Source: Actinopolymorpha singaporensis (GTDB lineage: Bacteria > Actinomycetota > Actinomycetes > Propionibacteriales > Actinopolymorphaceae). Taken from it: a stretch of DNA of 64,000 nucleotides. Position numbers and translations under genes: made by a program. The stretch covers positions 3,397,981-3,461,980 of the forward strand of contig NZ_LT629732.1 of assembly GCF_900104745.1 (NCBI RefSeq), given 5' to 3'. Under the pieces are notes generated by a model. It worked only from the letters and a program-made list of their open reading frames with translations. It was not told where the DNA came from and did not search any database. Shown here piece after piece: positions 16,074 to 24,630 of the stretch (the first letter of the stretch is position 1; each line of letters opens with the position of its first letter).

Positions 16074-18191
16074 ATGCCCCACGACTTCGGTGGACCGGTC
16101 GGCAAACCCAACCGGCGTACGGTTCTGTACGCCTCGGCACTGACGGCGGTGACGGCGCTGACCGGCGCGTGCAGTTCGGGCACGAAGTCCGGTGAGGGAG
16201 GAAAGCCTCGCGCCGGGAGCACCGGCACCTCGACCAAGGGGTCCGAACGCAAGCCGGTTCCGGTGCCGCGCAAGCTGCGCGAGTCGCCGGCGCTTGCCGC
16301 CCAGGTGAAGAGTGGCGCGCTGCCACCGCTGAAGGAACGCGTACCTGAGAAGCCGTACGTCATACCGCACCGGTGGTGCAGCGAGGGCAAGTACGGCGGC
16401 ACGATGTACGCACTCACCGACGCCTCCGACAGCGGAATCATCAACGAGCACATGTACGGCCGCTCGCCGCTGCGCTGGCTCAACGACGGCCTGGACATCG
16501 GGCCCGGACTGGTGGAGTCGTGGGAGTCCGACGACGACGCATCCACCTGGACCCTGCACCTGCGCAGGGGCCTGAAGTGGTCCGACGGGCAACCACTCAC
16601 CGCGGGCGACGCGTTGTACTGGTGGGAAGACCTCGTCGTGAACGACGTGCACCCCGCGCTCCCGCCGGACTCGGGACGGTCGGGCTCGGGCACGGCGATG
16701 AAGCTCACCGCGCCGGACGACCTGACGCTCGTCCTCACCTTCGACAGCCCGACGCCGCTCACTCCCGCCCTGCTGGCCAATGGAGTCGACACCGGGGACT
16801 GGTTCCTGCCCAAGCACTACCTGAAGCAGTGGCATCCCCGCTACAACAAGTCGGTCACCGCGAAGAACTGGTTCGAGAAGCACGACCAGCACCTCAACTG
16901 GGTGCTGGACCCCAAGTGCCCGACCCTGACCGGGTGGCGGACCAAGACCTACTCCGAGGGTCGCCGGGTCGTGCTGGAACGCAATCCGTACTACTGGTGC
17001 GTGGACCGGTCCGGTGCGCAATTGCCGTACGTGGACGAGCTTGTGTTCAACGTCGTACAGGAACCAGAGGTGCGCAAGCTGCAGATCCAGGAGGGCAAAG
17101 TCGACTACGTGCACGGGGCGTTCGTGCCGATCGGGCTCGGCGACATCTCCGGTATGAAGCAGACGCAGAAGCGGCACAACATGAACGTCTACCTGTGGGA
17201 CAGCGGTTCGGGCACCGGTTCGGTGTTCTTCTTCAACTACGACTATCCCGAGCCGAAGATGCGCGCCCTCATCCGCAACCCGAAGTTTCGCCAGGCGCTG
17301 TCGTTCGCCTTCGATCGTTCCGAGGCGCAGAAGGCGGTCTACTTCAACACGGGGGAGAAGACCACCGGCACCTACAGCCCCAAGGCCCAGGAGTACCAGG
17401 GCGCCCAGGGTGAGAAGGTCTACCACCAGTGGCGCGACGCCTACGTTCGGCACGATCCCGAGCGAGCGAAGCGGATGCTGGACGAACTCGGCGCCAAGCT
17501 GGGGCCGGACGGGAAGCGCAGGATGCCCGGCGGCGTCGACGACCTGGTGGTCCGCATCGACGTGCCCGCCGACGTCAGCGACGAGCACCGGAAGAAGAAC
17601 GACCTCCTCAAGCGTGACTGGGAGGCGGTCGGCGTCACCGTGAAGATCAACCCGATGGCGCCGGAGGGTTTCGGTGACCAGTGGAACAACGGCCGGTTGA
17701 TGTCACAGAGTTCGTGGGAGGTCGGCGACGGACCCGACCACATCACCGGTCCCTGGTGGTTCGTGCCGATCGAACCGGCCCGGTGGGCGCCGCTGCACGG
17801 TCAGATGTGGACGCTGCGGGGAACCGCGAAGGAGAAGCAGCAACTCGACGTCGACCCGTGGAAGCGGACGCCTCCTCGCGTCGACGCCGAACCCGGCAGC
17901 CCGATCGCCCGCCTGTGGGACGGCTACGCCAAGGCGAAAGGCGAGGTTGACGGCGTGGCGCGGACGAAGATCGTGTGGGACATGATCAAGATCCACATCC
18001 AGGACGGGCCGTTCTTCATGGGTACCGTCGCCAACTATCCGCAGGTGACGATGAGCAAGCGCGACCTGCACAACGTCCCGACCCGCGAACAGCTGGCACA
18101 GGGCGGAATGGTCAACACCTGGGCGCACCCCACTCCCGCGGTCTACGACCCGGAGGTCTACTACTGGGAAGACCCGGCCAAACACACCTGA
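16074..18191 (+). CDS. ABC transporter substrate-binding lipoprotein, family 5 (peptide/sugar type)
   Basis: 705 residues. The signal sequence has a twin-arginine-like NRRTVLYAS (Arg14-Arg15) and a lipobox LTGAC with Cys33, so export by Tat or Sec and lipidation are expected. The mature part is a family 5 solute-binding protein: PGLVESWESDDDASTWTLHLRRGLKWSDG and FRQALSFAFDRSEAQKAVY are hallmarks. It delivers an oligopeptide or oligosaccharide to an ABC permease. No permease or ATPase gene adjoins it in this window, so it is an orphan binding protein. GAGGGAG precedes the ATG. Confidence 0.9.
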   Translation: MPHDFGGPVGKPNRRTVLYASALTAVTALTGACSSGTKSGEGGKPRAGSTGTSTKGSERKPVPVPRKLRESPALAAQVKSGALPPLKERVPEKPYVIPHRWCSEGKYGGTMYALTDASDSGIINEHMYGRSPLRWLNDGLDIGPGLVESWESDDDASTWTLHLRRGLKWSDGQPLTAGDALYWWEDLVVNDVHPALPPDSGRSGSGTAMKLTAPDDLTLVLTFDSPTPLTPALLANGVDTGDWFLPKHYLKQWHPRYNKSVTAKNWFEKHDQHLNWVLDPKCPTLTGWRTKTYSEGRRVVLERNPYYWCVDRSGAQLPYVDELVFNVVQEPEVRKLQIQEGKVDYVHGAFVPIGLGDISGMKQTQKRHNMNVYLWDSGSGTGSVFFFNYDYPEPKMRALIRNPKFRQALSFAFDRSEAQKAVYFNTGEKTTGTYSPKAQEYQGAQGEKVYHQWRDAYVRHDPERAKRMLDELGAKLGPDGKRRMPGGVDDLVVRIDVPADVSDEHRKKNDLLKRDWEAVGVTVKINPMAPEGFGDQWNNGRLMSQSSWEVGDGPDHITGPWWFVPIEPARWAPLHGQMWTLRGTAKEKQQLDVDPWKRTPPRVDAEPGSPIARLWDGYAKAKGEVDGVARTKIVWDMIKIHIQDGPFFMGTVANYPQVTMSKRDLHNVPTREQLAQGGMVNTWAHPTPAVYDPEVYYWEDPAKHT

Positions 18192-18252
18192 GGGGCCACC
18201 CCCGAGGGGCACACGTGTCAGGTAACGCTTGACAGGCGTACGCGGATGCGGC

Positions 18253-19857
18253 TCAGGACTCGCGTACGACGTCGTCCGGCGCCTTGTCCGGCCGCAGCCC
18301 GCGCCAGGCAGGGTGCCGGAGCCGGCCGTCGCGGGTCCACTCCGCGAACCGGACCTCGCCCACGAGCTTCGGCGTGACCCAGTGCGCGTCCCGGCTGTCC
18401 TTCGCCGGCATCGTCCCGGCGAACGGCGACGTGCGGCGTGCGATTCGGCGGGTGCGGTCGGCGAGGTCGGCCAGCATCTCGTCGGTGAAGCCGGTGCCGA
18501 CCTGGCCGACGTACTCCAGACCGTCCGGACCGGGAACTCCCAGGAGCAGCGATCCGATGGTGCCCTCCCGCCGGCCCTTTCCGGGTTGCCAGCCGCCGAT
18601 CACGACCTCCTGCGTACGCGCGTGCTTCACCTTGATCCAGTCCCGCGACCGCCGGCCGGGTTCGTAGCGGGACGTCAACCGTTTGGCGAGCACGCCTTCC
18701 AGGGCCTGCTCCTTCGACGCCGCCATCAGCTCCTGTCCGCCGCCGCGGGTGTAGGGCGGGGTGTCCCAGTGCGGACCGCGCAGCTCCAGTGACTCCAGGA
18801 GTTCCCTGCGCTGCTCGTACGTCAGGTCGACCGTGCTGCGGCCGTCGAGGTGGAGCAGGTCGAAGATGAGGTACGTCACCGGCGACTGCTCACGCAACCG
18901 GCGCACCTGTGCTGCGTCGCGTACGTGCATCCGCTGTTGCAGGGCGGCGAAGGAGATCCGGCCCGTCTTCGCGTCGAACGCGACGATCTCCCCGTCGAGC
19001 ACGGCCGGCAACGATCCCAGGGACTCCTGCAGGTCGGCGAGTTCGGGATAGGTGCCGGTGACGTCGAGGTCGTTGCGGGTCTTCAGGCGTACCTTCGTGC
19101 CGTCGGCGTAGGCGACCGCCCGGAGGCCGTCCCACTTCATCTCGTAGCCGAACTTCTCGTCGTCGCGGGCGGGGGGCAGCTCGCCCAGAGTCGCCAGCAT
19201 CGGGCGGACGAGTTCGGGCAGCGGCTCCGACCCCGAGGTACTTGCCGACGACGGTCTCTTAGCGGAGGTCTTCTTCGCCGTGGTCTTCTTCCCCGTGGAC
19301 TTCTCGGACGCCGCCTTCGTGGCACCGGCCTTCGTGGCACCGGGCTTCGTGGCACCGGCCTTGGTGGCGGATTCGCCGGAGCCGGCTTCGTCGGGTGAGT
19401 ACTCCATCCGGTGGATGAGCCAGTTCTCGCCGGTCCTGATGAGCACGAAGCGGCCCTGGGAGCGGTCGCCGTTGGTGCCGTGGAGTACGACCTTCACCTC
19501 GCGGTCGGTCCACTTCTCACACTCGTACGTTCCCCGGTCCCAGATCTCGACCGTCCCTCCGCCGTACTCGCCCTTGGCGATCTCACCGGCGAAGTCGGCG
19601 TACTCCAGCGGGTGGTCCTCGGTGTGCACCGCGAGGTGGTTCTTCTTCGGGTCGTCGGGCAGCCCCTTGGGCAGCGCCCAGGAGACGAGCACGCCTTCGC
19701 GTTCGAGCCGAAAGTCCCAGTGCAGGCGGCGGGCGTGGTGCTCCTGGATCACGAAGGTGTCGTCGTTGCCTTGCGGCAGTGGGCCTCCGGCGGGCACCGG
19801 CTCGGCGGTGCGATCGGCGCTGCGCTTGCGGCGGTAGGCGTCCAACTTGTCGGGCAC
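18253..19857 (-). CDS. ligD: ATP-dependent DNA ligase, LigD-type, with 3'-phosphoesterase domain
   Basis: 534 residues, GTG start with AGGA 4 bp upstream. Residues about 30-160 are the LigD 3'-phosphoesterase (FVIQEHHARRLHWDFRLE; HTEDHPLEYADF). A Lys/Ala/Thr linker of 5-residue repeats (ATKAG) at about 164-205 follows. The ligase adenylation domain has Lys241 in EMKWDG, DGEIVAFD, and IKVKHA; the OB domain ends with PKLVGEVRFAEWT. The polymerase/primase domain of full LigD is absent and must be a separate gene or missing. It acts in non-homologous end joining with Ku, which is not in the window. It converges on the substrate-binding protein gene and diverges from the P450 gene. Confidence 0.92.
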   Translation of the reverse strand: MPDKLDAYRRKRSADRTAEPVPAGGPLPQGNDDTFVIQEHHARRLHWDFRLEREGVLVSWALPKGLPDDPKKNHLAVHTEDHPLEYADFAGEIAKGEYGGGTVEIWDRGTYECEKWTDREVKVVLHGTNGDRSQGRFVLIRTGENWLIHRMEYSPDEAGSGESATKAGATKPGATKAGATKAASEKSTGKKTTAKKTSAKRPSSASTSGSEPLPELVRPMLATLGELPPARDDEKFGYEMKWDGLRAVAYADGTKVRLKTRNDLDVTGTYPELADLQESLGSLPAVLDGEIVAFDAKTGRISFAALQQRMHVRDAAQVRRLREQSPVTYLIFDLLHLDGRSTVDLTYEQRRELLESLELRGPHWDTPPYTRGGGQELMAASKEQALEGVLAKRLTSRYEPGRRSRDWIKVKHARTQEVVIGGWQPGKGRREGTIGSLLLGVPGPDGLEYVGQVGTGFTDEMLADLADRTRRIARRTSPFAGTMPAKDSRDAHWVTPKLVGEVRFAEWTRDGRLRHPAWRGLRPDKAPDDVVRES

Positions 19858-19957
19858 GTGTCCTGTTCTACCCCGGACCGCCGGGCGACGCGAACGGTCG
19901 GCGCCGCATCTCCTTCGCGGCCCGCACCTCCCGGCCGGCGTACATCAAAAGAAAATT

Positions 19958-19970
19958 TACACTGGTTGTA
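19958..19970. promoter_or_regulatory. TACA-N5-TGTA inverted repeat in an AT-rich island
   Basis: TACA and TGTA flank CTGGT in the 188-bp divergent region between ligD and the P450 gene. The surrounding stretch 19940-19980 is unusually AT-rich for this genome. The form suits a MarR/TetR-type operator and promoter elements; no regulator lies next to it. Confidence 0.4.
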
Positions 19971-20045
19971 GTTTCAGCAGGACGGGTGTTTGCTGGAAGG
20001 GAGGAGAGCAGTACCGAACAACGACCGGAACGTAAGGAGCACGTG

Positions 20046-21266
20046 ATGGCGAAGACGATGCCGACATCCGTGGCGCCCACGCCACCGGTGGACGGCCTCC
20101 CCGTCGAGCGATCCGACCCGTTCGACCCACCCGCGGTTCTGGCGGCGTTGCGCGAGGAACGTCCGATCAGCCGGTTGCGTTATCCCGACGGCTCGCTGGG
20201 CTGGCTGGTGACGAGCTATCCGCTCGCGCGGGCAGTCCTGGCCGACCGGAGGTTCAGCCGGCGGCGGGAGTTGCAGCGTCCTCCGCGCCGGATCGCGTTC
20301 GAGGAGGAACATCCAGGGCCGTCCGAGCCGGGCTTCTTCATCGGCATGGACCCGCCCGAGCACACCAGATACCGGCGCCAGCTGACGTCACACTTCACGG
20401 TGCGGCGGATGCGGGACCTGGAGGACAGGATCGCGCGGATCACCGCGGAGCACCTGGACGCGATGGAGCGCCGCGGCTCGCCGGCCGATCTGGTCGCGGA
20501 GTTCGCGCTGCCGATCCCGTCGCTGGTGATCTGCGAACTGCTCGGAGTTCCCTACACCGACCGGGAGAAGTTCCAGCACGACACCAGGGTCCTGCTCCAC
20601 CTGGAGTCCAGCTTCGAGGAGGCGATGGGGGCGCTCGTCTCACTGCGGGAGTACCTCCACCGGTTGGTCGTACGCAAGCGGGCAGAACCCGCCGACGACC
20701 TGATCAGCACGCTGATCGCCGGCGGCGCCCTCGACGACGAGGAGATCGCGGGCATCGCGGTGCTGTTGCTGATCGCGGGGCACGAGACCACGGCCAACAT
20801 GCTGGGTCTGGGTACGTTCGCGTTGCTGCGCCACTCCGACCAGCTCGCGGCGCTGCGCGCTGATCCCTCACTGGTGGAGAACGCCGTGGAGGAGCTGCTG
20901 CGTTACCTCACCATCGTGCACATCGGGCCCACACGTGCGGCGCTGGAAGACGTCGAACTGGACGGCGAACTGGTGCGGGCCGGCGAGGTCGTCAGCTTGT
21001 CACTGCCGGCCGCCAACCGTGACCCGGAACGCTTCGGCAACCCCGACGAGCTCGACCTCCGGCGTTCGGCGACCGGGCACCTTGCGTTCGGGCACGGCAT
21101 CCACCAGTGCCTAGGTCAGCAACTGGCGCGGATCGAGATGCGGACCGGGTTCAACGCGCTGCTCTCGCGGTTCCCGGACCTCCGGCTGGCGGTGGAGCCG
21201 GAGGACGTGCAGCTGCGAACCGACATGGCCATCTACGGCGTGCACAGTCTGCCGGTGGCGTGGTAA
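20046..21266 (+). CDS. Cytochrome P450
   Basis: 406 residues, a normal bacterial soluble P450. Signatures: I-helix LLIAGHETTAN with the acid-alcohol pair Glu247-Thr248, K-helix ExxR at Glu283-Arg286 (VEELLR), and the haem loop FGHGIHQCLGQQLAR with Cys355 as axial thiolate. It inserts one oxygen into an organic substrate using electrons from a ferredoxin; the ferredoxin gene follows directly. Family membership close to CYP105/107-like enzymes is a guess. The ATG at 20046 has AAGGAG 6 bp upstream; frames continuing upstream overlap ligD. Confidence 0.94.
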   Translation: MAKTMPTSVAPTPPVDGLPVERSDPFDPPAVLAALREERPISRLRYPDGSLGWLVTSYPLARAVLADRRFSRRRELQRPPRRIAFEEEHPGPSEPGFFIGMDPPEHTRYRRQLTSHFTVRRMRDLEDRIARITAEHLDAMERRGSPADLVAEFALPIPSLVICELLGVPYTDREKFQHDTRVLLHLESSFEEAMGALVSLREYLHRLVVRKRAEPADDLISTLIAGGALDDEEIAGIAVLLLIAGHETTANMLGLGTFALLRHSDQLAALRADPSLVENAVEELLRYLTIVHIGPTRAALEDVELDGELVRAGEVVSLSLPAANRDPERFGNPDELDLRRSATGHLAFGHGIHQCLGQQLARIEMRTGFNALLSRFPDLRLAVEPEDVQLRTDMAIYGVHSLPVAW

Positions 21267-21346
21267 GCGGTGGCGTGGCCGCGAAGTCGCGCGGCTCGGC
21301 GGTTACGTTGTGCGGCAAGGAGTCCCCGGGTACGGGAGGTGACGGG

Positions 21347-21547
21347 ATGAGGATCAACGTTGACCGGGACATCTGCTGTGGTGCGGGGATGTGCGTGCTG
21401 ACCGCGCCGGACATCTTCGACCAGAGCGAAGAGGACGGACTGGTGGTGCTGCTCCGCCAACCCGAGGCCGCCGAGGCCGACGCCGCACGGGAGGCGACGC
21501 AGTTGTGCCCGTCCGGCGCGATCAGTGTCGCCGACGAGGAGGACTGA
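21347..21547 (+). CDS. Ferredoxin (3Fe-4S type) partner of the P450
   Basis: 66 residues. The cluster motif is CCGAGMC near the N-terminus (Cys10 and Cys16, with Ala at the place where a 4Fe-4S protein has Cys) and CPSGAI near the C-terminus, giving three ligands for a 3Fe-4S cluster. This is the classic electron donor for actinobacterial P450s. It starts 80 bp after the P450 stop with GGGAGG upstream, so the two form an operon. A ferredoxin reductase is not encoded nearby. Confidence 0.92.
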   Translation: MRINVDRDICCGAGMCVLTAPDIFDQSEEDGLVVLLRQPEAAEADAAREATQLCPSGAISVADEED

Positions 21548-21642
21548 GCGCCGGAACCAGGTGGCGAGGGCGGCGCATCGCCGCCCTCCTCCTCGCTCTC
21601 GGTCCGCAGGTGCACGTGGGCGCCACGACCTCGTTCGCTGCG

Positions 21643-21660
21643 TCGAAGATCACCCTTCGA
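21643..21660. repeat. Inverted repeat TCGAAG-N6-CTTCGA
   Basis: Six-base perfect arms around a 6-base spacer, about 130 bp upstream of the DUF222/HNH start. It resembles a LexA site but the half-sites are two bases too far apart. Confidence 0.4.
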
Positions 21661-21703
21661 ACGCCCTGTTTTCGCCAGCCGACACTGGTGGCGCGCCAGG
21701 TTT

Positions 21704-21753
21704 TTGTCCACAGGCGTCGGATCGGCGTCGCATCGGGCTCTCCTTGTGGACAA
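21704..21753. promoter_or_regulatory. Pair of inverted DnaA-box consensus 9-mers
   Basis: TTGTCCACA at 21704-21712 and its exact reverse complement TGTGGACAA at 21745-21753 match the actinobacterial DnaA box consensus perfectly. They face each other across 32 bp, 38-87 bp upstream of the DUF222/HNH start. Binding by DnaA is inferred from the motif only. Confidence 0.55.
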
Positions 21754-21784
21754 CGGTCTTGGTGTTATTTGCGGTCATTAGGCT

Positions 21785-21800
21785 TCGAACATGCGTTCGG
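21785..21800. promoter_or_regulatory. LexA (SOS) box overlapping the start of the DUF222/HNH gene
   Basis: TCGAACATGCGTTCGG matches the actinobacterial SOS box TCGAAC-N4-GTTCGA in 11 of 12 defined positions. The start ATG occupies the four-base spacer region. Mycobacterial 13E12-repeat genes of the same family are known to be LexA-regulated, which supports the call. Confidence 0.75.
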
Positions 21801-23746
21801 CAGAGCAGGATCTTCCCGGCAGCGGTGGCAGCGGTGGTGGTGGTGCGGTCGCCCGGTTGAGGGCTGCGCTGGCGGCGATCCGTGCCGGGTTGGACGAGGC
21901 CCTGGCGACGCCGACCACGTTCGTGGAGGTGGGTGAGTTGGGGGAGCTGATCGGTGAGCTGGAGACCGAGAAGGCGCGGTCGGACGCGCTCACTCTGGGC
22001 TGGGTCCGCCAGGCCGAGGCGCGCGAGGTCGGGAAGGCGACCGGTGCGGCGACCACCGCTGTGTGGCTGCGGAACTCCTTGCGGATGGGCAGGAGGGACG
22101 CCTACGCGGCGGTGGCGCTGGCGCGGGACCTGGACCGTACGGTGACGCTTACGGCGCGGGCGTTGGCGCGGGGTGAGGTGTCGTTTCGGCATGCGCAGGT
22201 GATCGCCGCCGCGATCAAGGACCTGCCCCGATGGATCAGCCTGGAACAACGGGTGCAGGGTGAGGAGTACCTGATCGACGAATCCCGGCGGCGTAACCCT
22301 GACGATGTGCGGCTGCTGGGGCGGCACCTGCTGCTGGTGCTCGCCCCGGAGGAATGGGAACGGCGGCTCGGAGAGGAACTCGACGCCGCCGAACGCGCCG
22401 CCGAACGCAGACGCTCCCTGAAATACCTGCCGAACGGGATCCCCGGGTCCGAAACCATGATCGTCAAGCTGCCGGTGCTGGAGATGGAAGCTCTCCGCAA
22501 GATCATCGAAGGGCTGATCGCCGCAGATACCCGCGCCGAACCCGACGAACGCCCCCTGGACCAAAAGCGTGGGGACGCGTTCGCCGAACTCGTGGCGAGG
22601 ATGGCTGAGTGGCAGGCGTCGCCGAACCGTGGCCGTGGACGCGACTGCGTGACCGTCACCATCGGACTCGACCAGCTCCTACAAGGCACCGGGTTCGGCG
22701 CCATCGACGACACCACCCCCGTCCGCCCCATGCCCTGCGGCTGCCAAACCCCCGACGCCACACGACAGGCCAAGCGAAAGAACCGGAAACAAAGCGACGG
22801 GAAGCAGAGCGACGGCGCGCAGAGCGACGGCGCGCAGACCAACGGCGCGCAGAGCGACGGCGGCACGGATACCGCTGGCACGACGGGCACCCCCAACTTC
22901 AAGCCCACCAAGAACAAGAACAAGTCCGGCGAAGACGTGACCGGCGAGCTCGGTCAGGCGGCATGGCCAGGCGACGCCGGTGCTGTCGGCGGGACCCCCG
23001 GGTCAGCCACTCCGGCCGCTCAGGAACGCGAACCAGGCAAGGAGAAGCCATCACCTGACACACCAGAACCGGCGGGGTTCGGAGATCGGAAACCCGGACC
23101 GCGAGAACCCCGGCAGGACCTACAACCGAACAACGCAGCCGGATGGGACCCGAGAGTCCTGGAAACAGGAACCGAACCGGAGTACTGGGAGACCGGGGCG
23201 GAACGCGACGCCGAGCCCGAATCACAGGAGGGTGCGGCGGAGTCGGAGGCTGTCATCGACCCTGACGACCACATCGACCCTGACAACCACCACGTCCCCC
23301 ACGACGGCTGCACCAAGTGCGGCGGTGGCGGGTCGGCCCGGATCCTCGGCCTGCGCGGAGAACCTGTCTCCGTGGCGACGATCCGCCGGATGGCCTGCGA
23401 CGCCAACATCATCCCCGTCGTCCTCGGCGGCAACGGCGAAATCCTCGACATCGGAACGGCAGACCGGTTCTTCACCGAACCACAACGACGCGCTCTCGCC
23501 ATCCGCGACGGGTCCCACTGCCACTTCCCCGGCTGCCACGTACCCGAACGCCGCTGCGTCGCGCACCACATGACCGCCTGGGAGCAGTTCGGCCCGACTG
23601 ATCTGGCCAACGGAGTGCTGCTGTGCAAGACGCATCACACCTTCGTCCACCACAAAGGCTGGCAAGTGCGCATGGGCAACCACGGCCACCCCGAATACAT
23701 CCCACCCGAGTGGGTGGACGTGCGACGACGAATCGTCCGTCCATGA
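21791..23746 (+). CDS. DUF222 and HNH endonuclease domain protein (13E12 repeat family)
   Basis: 651 residues. The N-terminal DUF222 domain spans about 20-325. The C-terminal HNH domain is RDGSHCHFPGCHVPERRC then HHMTAWEQFGPTDLANG and CKTHHTFVHH, with zinc-type Cys pairs. Between them lies an insertion of about 180 residues of low complexity, beginning with five 5-residue KQSDG/AQSDG units coded by a 15-bp repeat near 22790-22865. Family members are multicopy in actinobacteria and the M. tuberculosis 13E12 versions are DNA-damage induced; enzymatic activity is not established. The SOS box on the start codon predicts LexA control. Confidence 0.85.
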   Translation: MRSAEQDLPGSGGSGGGGAVARLRAALAAIRAGLDEALATPTTFVEVGELGELIGELETEKARSDALTLGWVRQAEAREVGKATGAATTAVWLRNSLRMGRRDAYAAVALARDLDRTVTLTARALARGEVSFRHAQVIAAAIKDLPRWISLEQRVQGEEYLIDESRRRNPDDVRLLGRHLLLVLAPEEWERRLGEELDAAERAAERRRSLKYLPNGIPGSETMIVKLPVLEMEALRKIIEGLIAADTRAEPDERPLDQKRGDAFAELVARMAEWQASPNRGRGRDCVTVTIGLDQLLQGTGFGAIDDTTPVRPMPCGCQTPDATRQAKRKNRKQSDGKQSDGAQSDGAQTNGAQSDGGTDTAGTTGTPNFKPTKNKNKSGEDVTGELGQAAWPGDAGAVGGTPGSATPAAQEREPGKEKPSPDTPEPAGFGDRKPGPREPRQDLQPNNAAGWDPRVLETGTEPEYWETGAERDAEPESQEGAAESEAVIDPDDHIDPDNHHVPHDGCTKCGGGGSARILGLRGEPVSVATIRRMACDANIIPVVLGGNGEILDIGTADRFFTEPQRRALAIRDGSHCHFPGCHVPERRCVAHHMTAWEQFGPTDLANGVLLCKTHHTFVHHKGWQVRMGNHGHPEYIPPEWVDVRRRIVRP

Positions 23747-23787
23747 GCGTCGCCGACGCCCTCCGACACCACACCGACTTCGCAGGG

Positions 23788-24630
23788 TCAGGAGTAGGCG
23801 TGCCGCATCAGGCCGTGCAGGACTTCGCGGATGCCGGTGGCGAAGCTCAGATTGTCGTGCCGAGTCGACCAGATGAGCTGCCAGGTGACGGTCAGGGCGT
23901 GCCCGTGGACAAGGTGAGCGAGGTCGTCCGCGGTCAGCGTGCGCCCGTACCCGTCCAGGAACGCCTCACGCAGGTCGGGCCGGCCCTGCCAAGGTCCGAA
24001 GAACAGCTTGGCGAGGTCGGTCACCCAGGCATCCGGGCGAGCCCACTCGAAGTCGATCACGTACAGGTTCCTGCCGTCCAGCAGCCAGTTGCGCGGGCCG
24101 TAGTCACGGTGGCACGGCACCGTCCTCGGGCTCGGAAGGCTTTCCAGACAACGGATCTCCGACCGTACGAACGCGGTCTCCACGGCGTCCAGGAGGCCGT
24201 CGGCGCGCGCGAGCCAGCCATCCAGTTCGGCTGCCTTCACGGCCGCGTAGTCCGGGTCCCGCCCGAACTCCTCGGCATCGTGCAGCCGGCGCAGGAGCGC
24301 CCCGCCCGCGTGGTACAGGTCGACGCTCTGCTCGGGCACGGCCTGCCCCGGCACCGCGGACAGCACGAGCGTGCGTCGTTCGTCGTCATGCGCGCGCAGG
24401 ACGGGAGCGTTCGGCCGCAGCGCGGGCACCCATCGCCGGTACGCCGAGAGTTCGCGGTCGTACTGGCCCTGGCGTTGATGGCGCTTCGCGAACCACCGGC
24501 GGCCCTTGGCGTCTCGCACTTCGAAGACCGCGGCACCGCGGTGCGGCCAGGTGTGCTCGCGTACGACAGTGCACGGACCGAGGACCGTGCCGACAAAGGA
24601 GAGAACGGCCGTCGCGGAGGTGGCAGGCAT
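23788..24630 (-). CDS. Aminoglycoside phosphotransferase-like kinase (APH family)
   Basis: 280 residues from the ATG at 24630 (GAGG upstream). The kinase-like fold has the catalytic loop PCHRDYGPRNWLL (Asp of HRD, Asn) and the metal-binding VIDFEWARPDAWVTDL. FAKRH near the N-terminus may hold the ATP-binding lysine. The family phosphorylates aminoglycosides, choline, sugars or other small alcohols; substrate is unknown. The tail is convergent with the DUF222/HNH gene. Confidence 0.8.
   Translation of the reverse strand: MPATSATAVLSFVGTVLGPCTVVREHTWPHRGAAVFEVRDAKGRRWFAKRHQRQGQYDRELSAYRRWVPALRPNAPVLRAHDDERRTLVLSAVPGQAVPEQSVDLYHAGGALLRRLHDAEEFGRDPDYAAVKAAELDGWLARADGLLDAVETAFVRSEIRCLESLPSPRTVPCHRDYGPRNWLLDGRNLYVIDFEWARPDAWVTDLAKLFFGPWQGRPDLREAFLDGYGRTLTADDLAHLVHGHALTVTWQLIWSTRHDNLSFATGIREVLHGLMRHAYS

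Noticed and set aside
15786-17588. 600-codon minus-strand open frame opposite the substrate-binding protein
   Set aside because: Antisense shadow; the plus-strand product has clear family motifs, the minus-strand product has none.
18205-18235. TGTCA/TGACA hairpin between the substrate-binding protein gene and ligD as a bidirectional terminator
   Set aside because: Only five base pairs with a nine-base loop and no T-tract; too weak to list as a feature.
21643-21660. Second LexA box upstream of the DUF222/HNH gene
   Set aside because: TCGAAG-N6-CTTCGA has half-sites two bases further apart than the LexA consensus; kept only as an inverted repeat.
22790-22865. Short tandem repeats in the DUF222/HNH gene considered as a CRISPR array
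   Set aside because: 15-bp units without unique spacers, in frame and coding; no cas genes.
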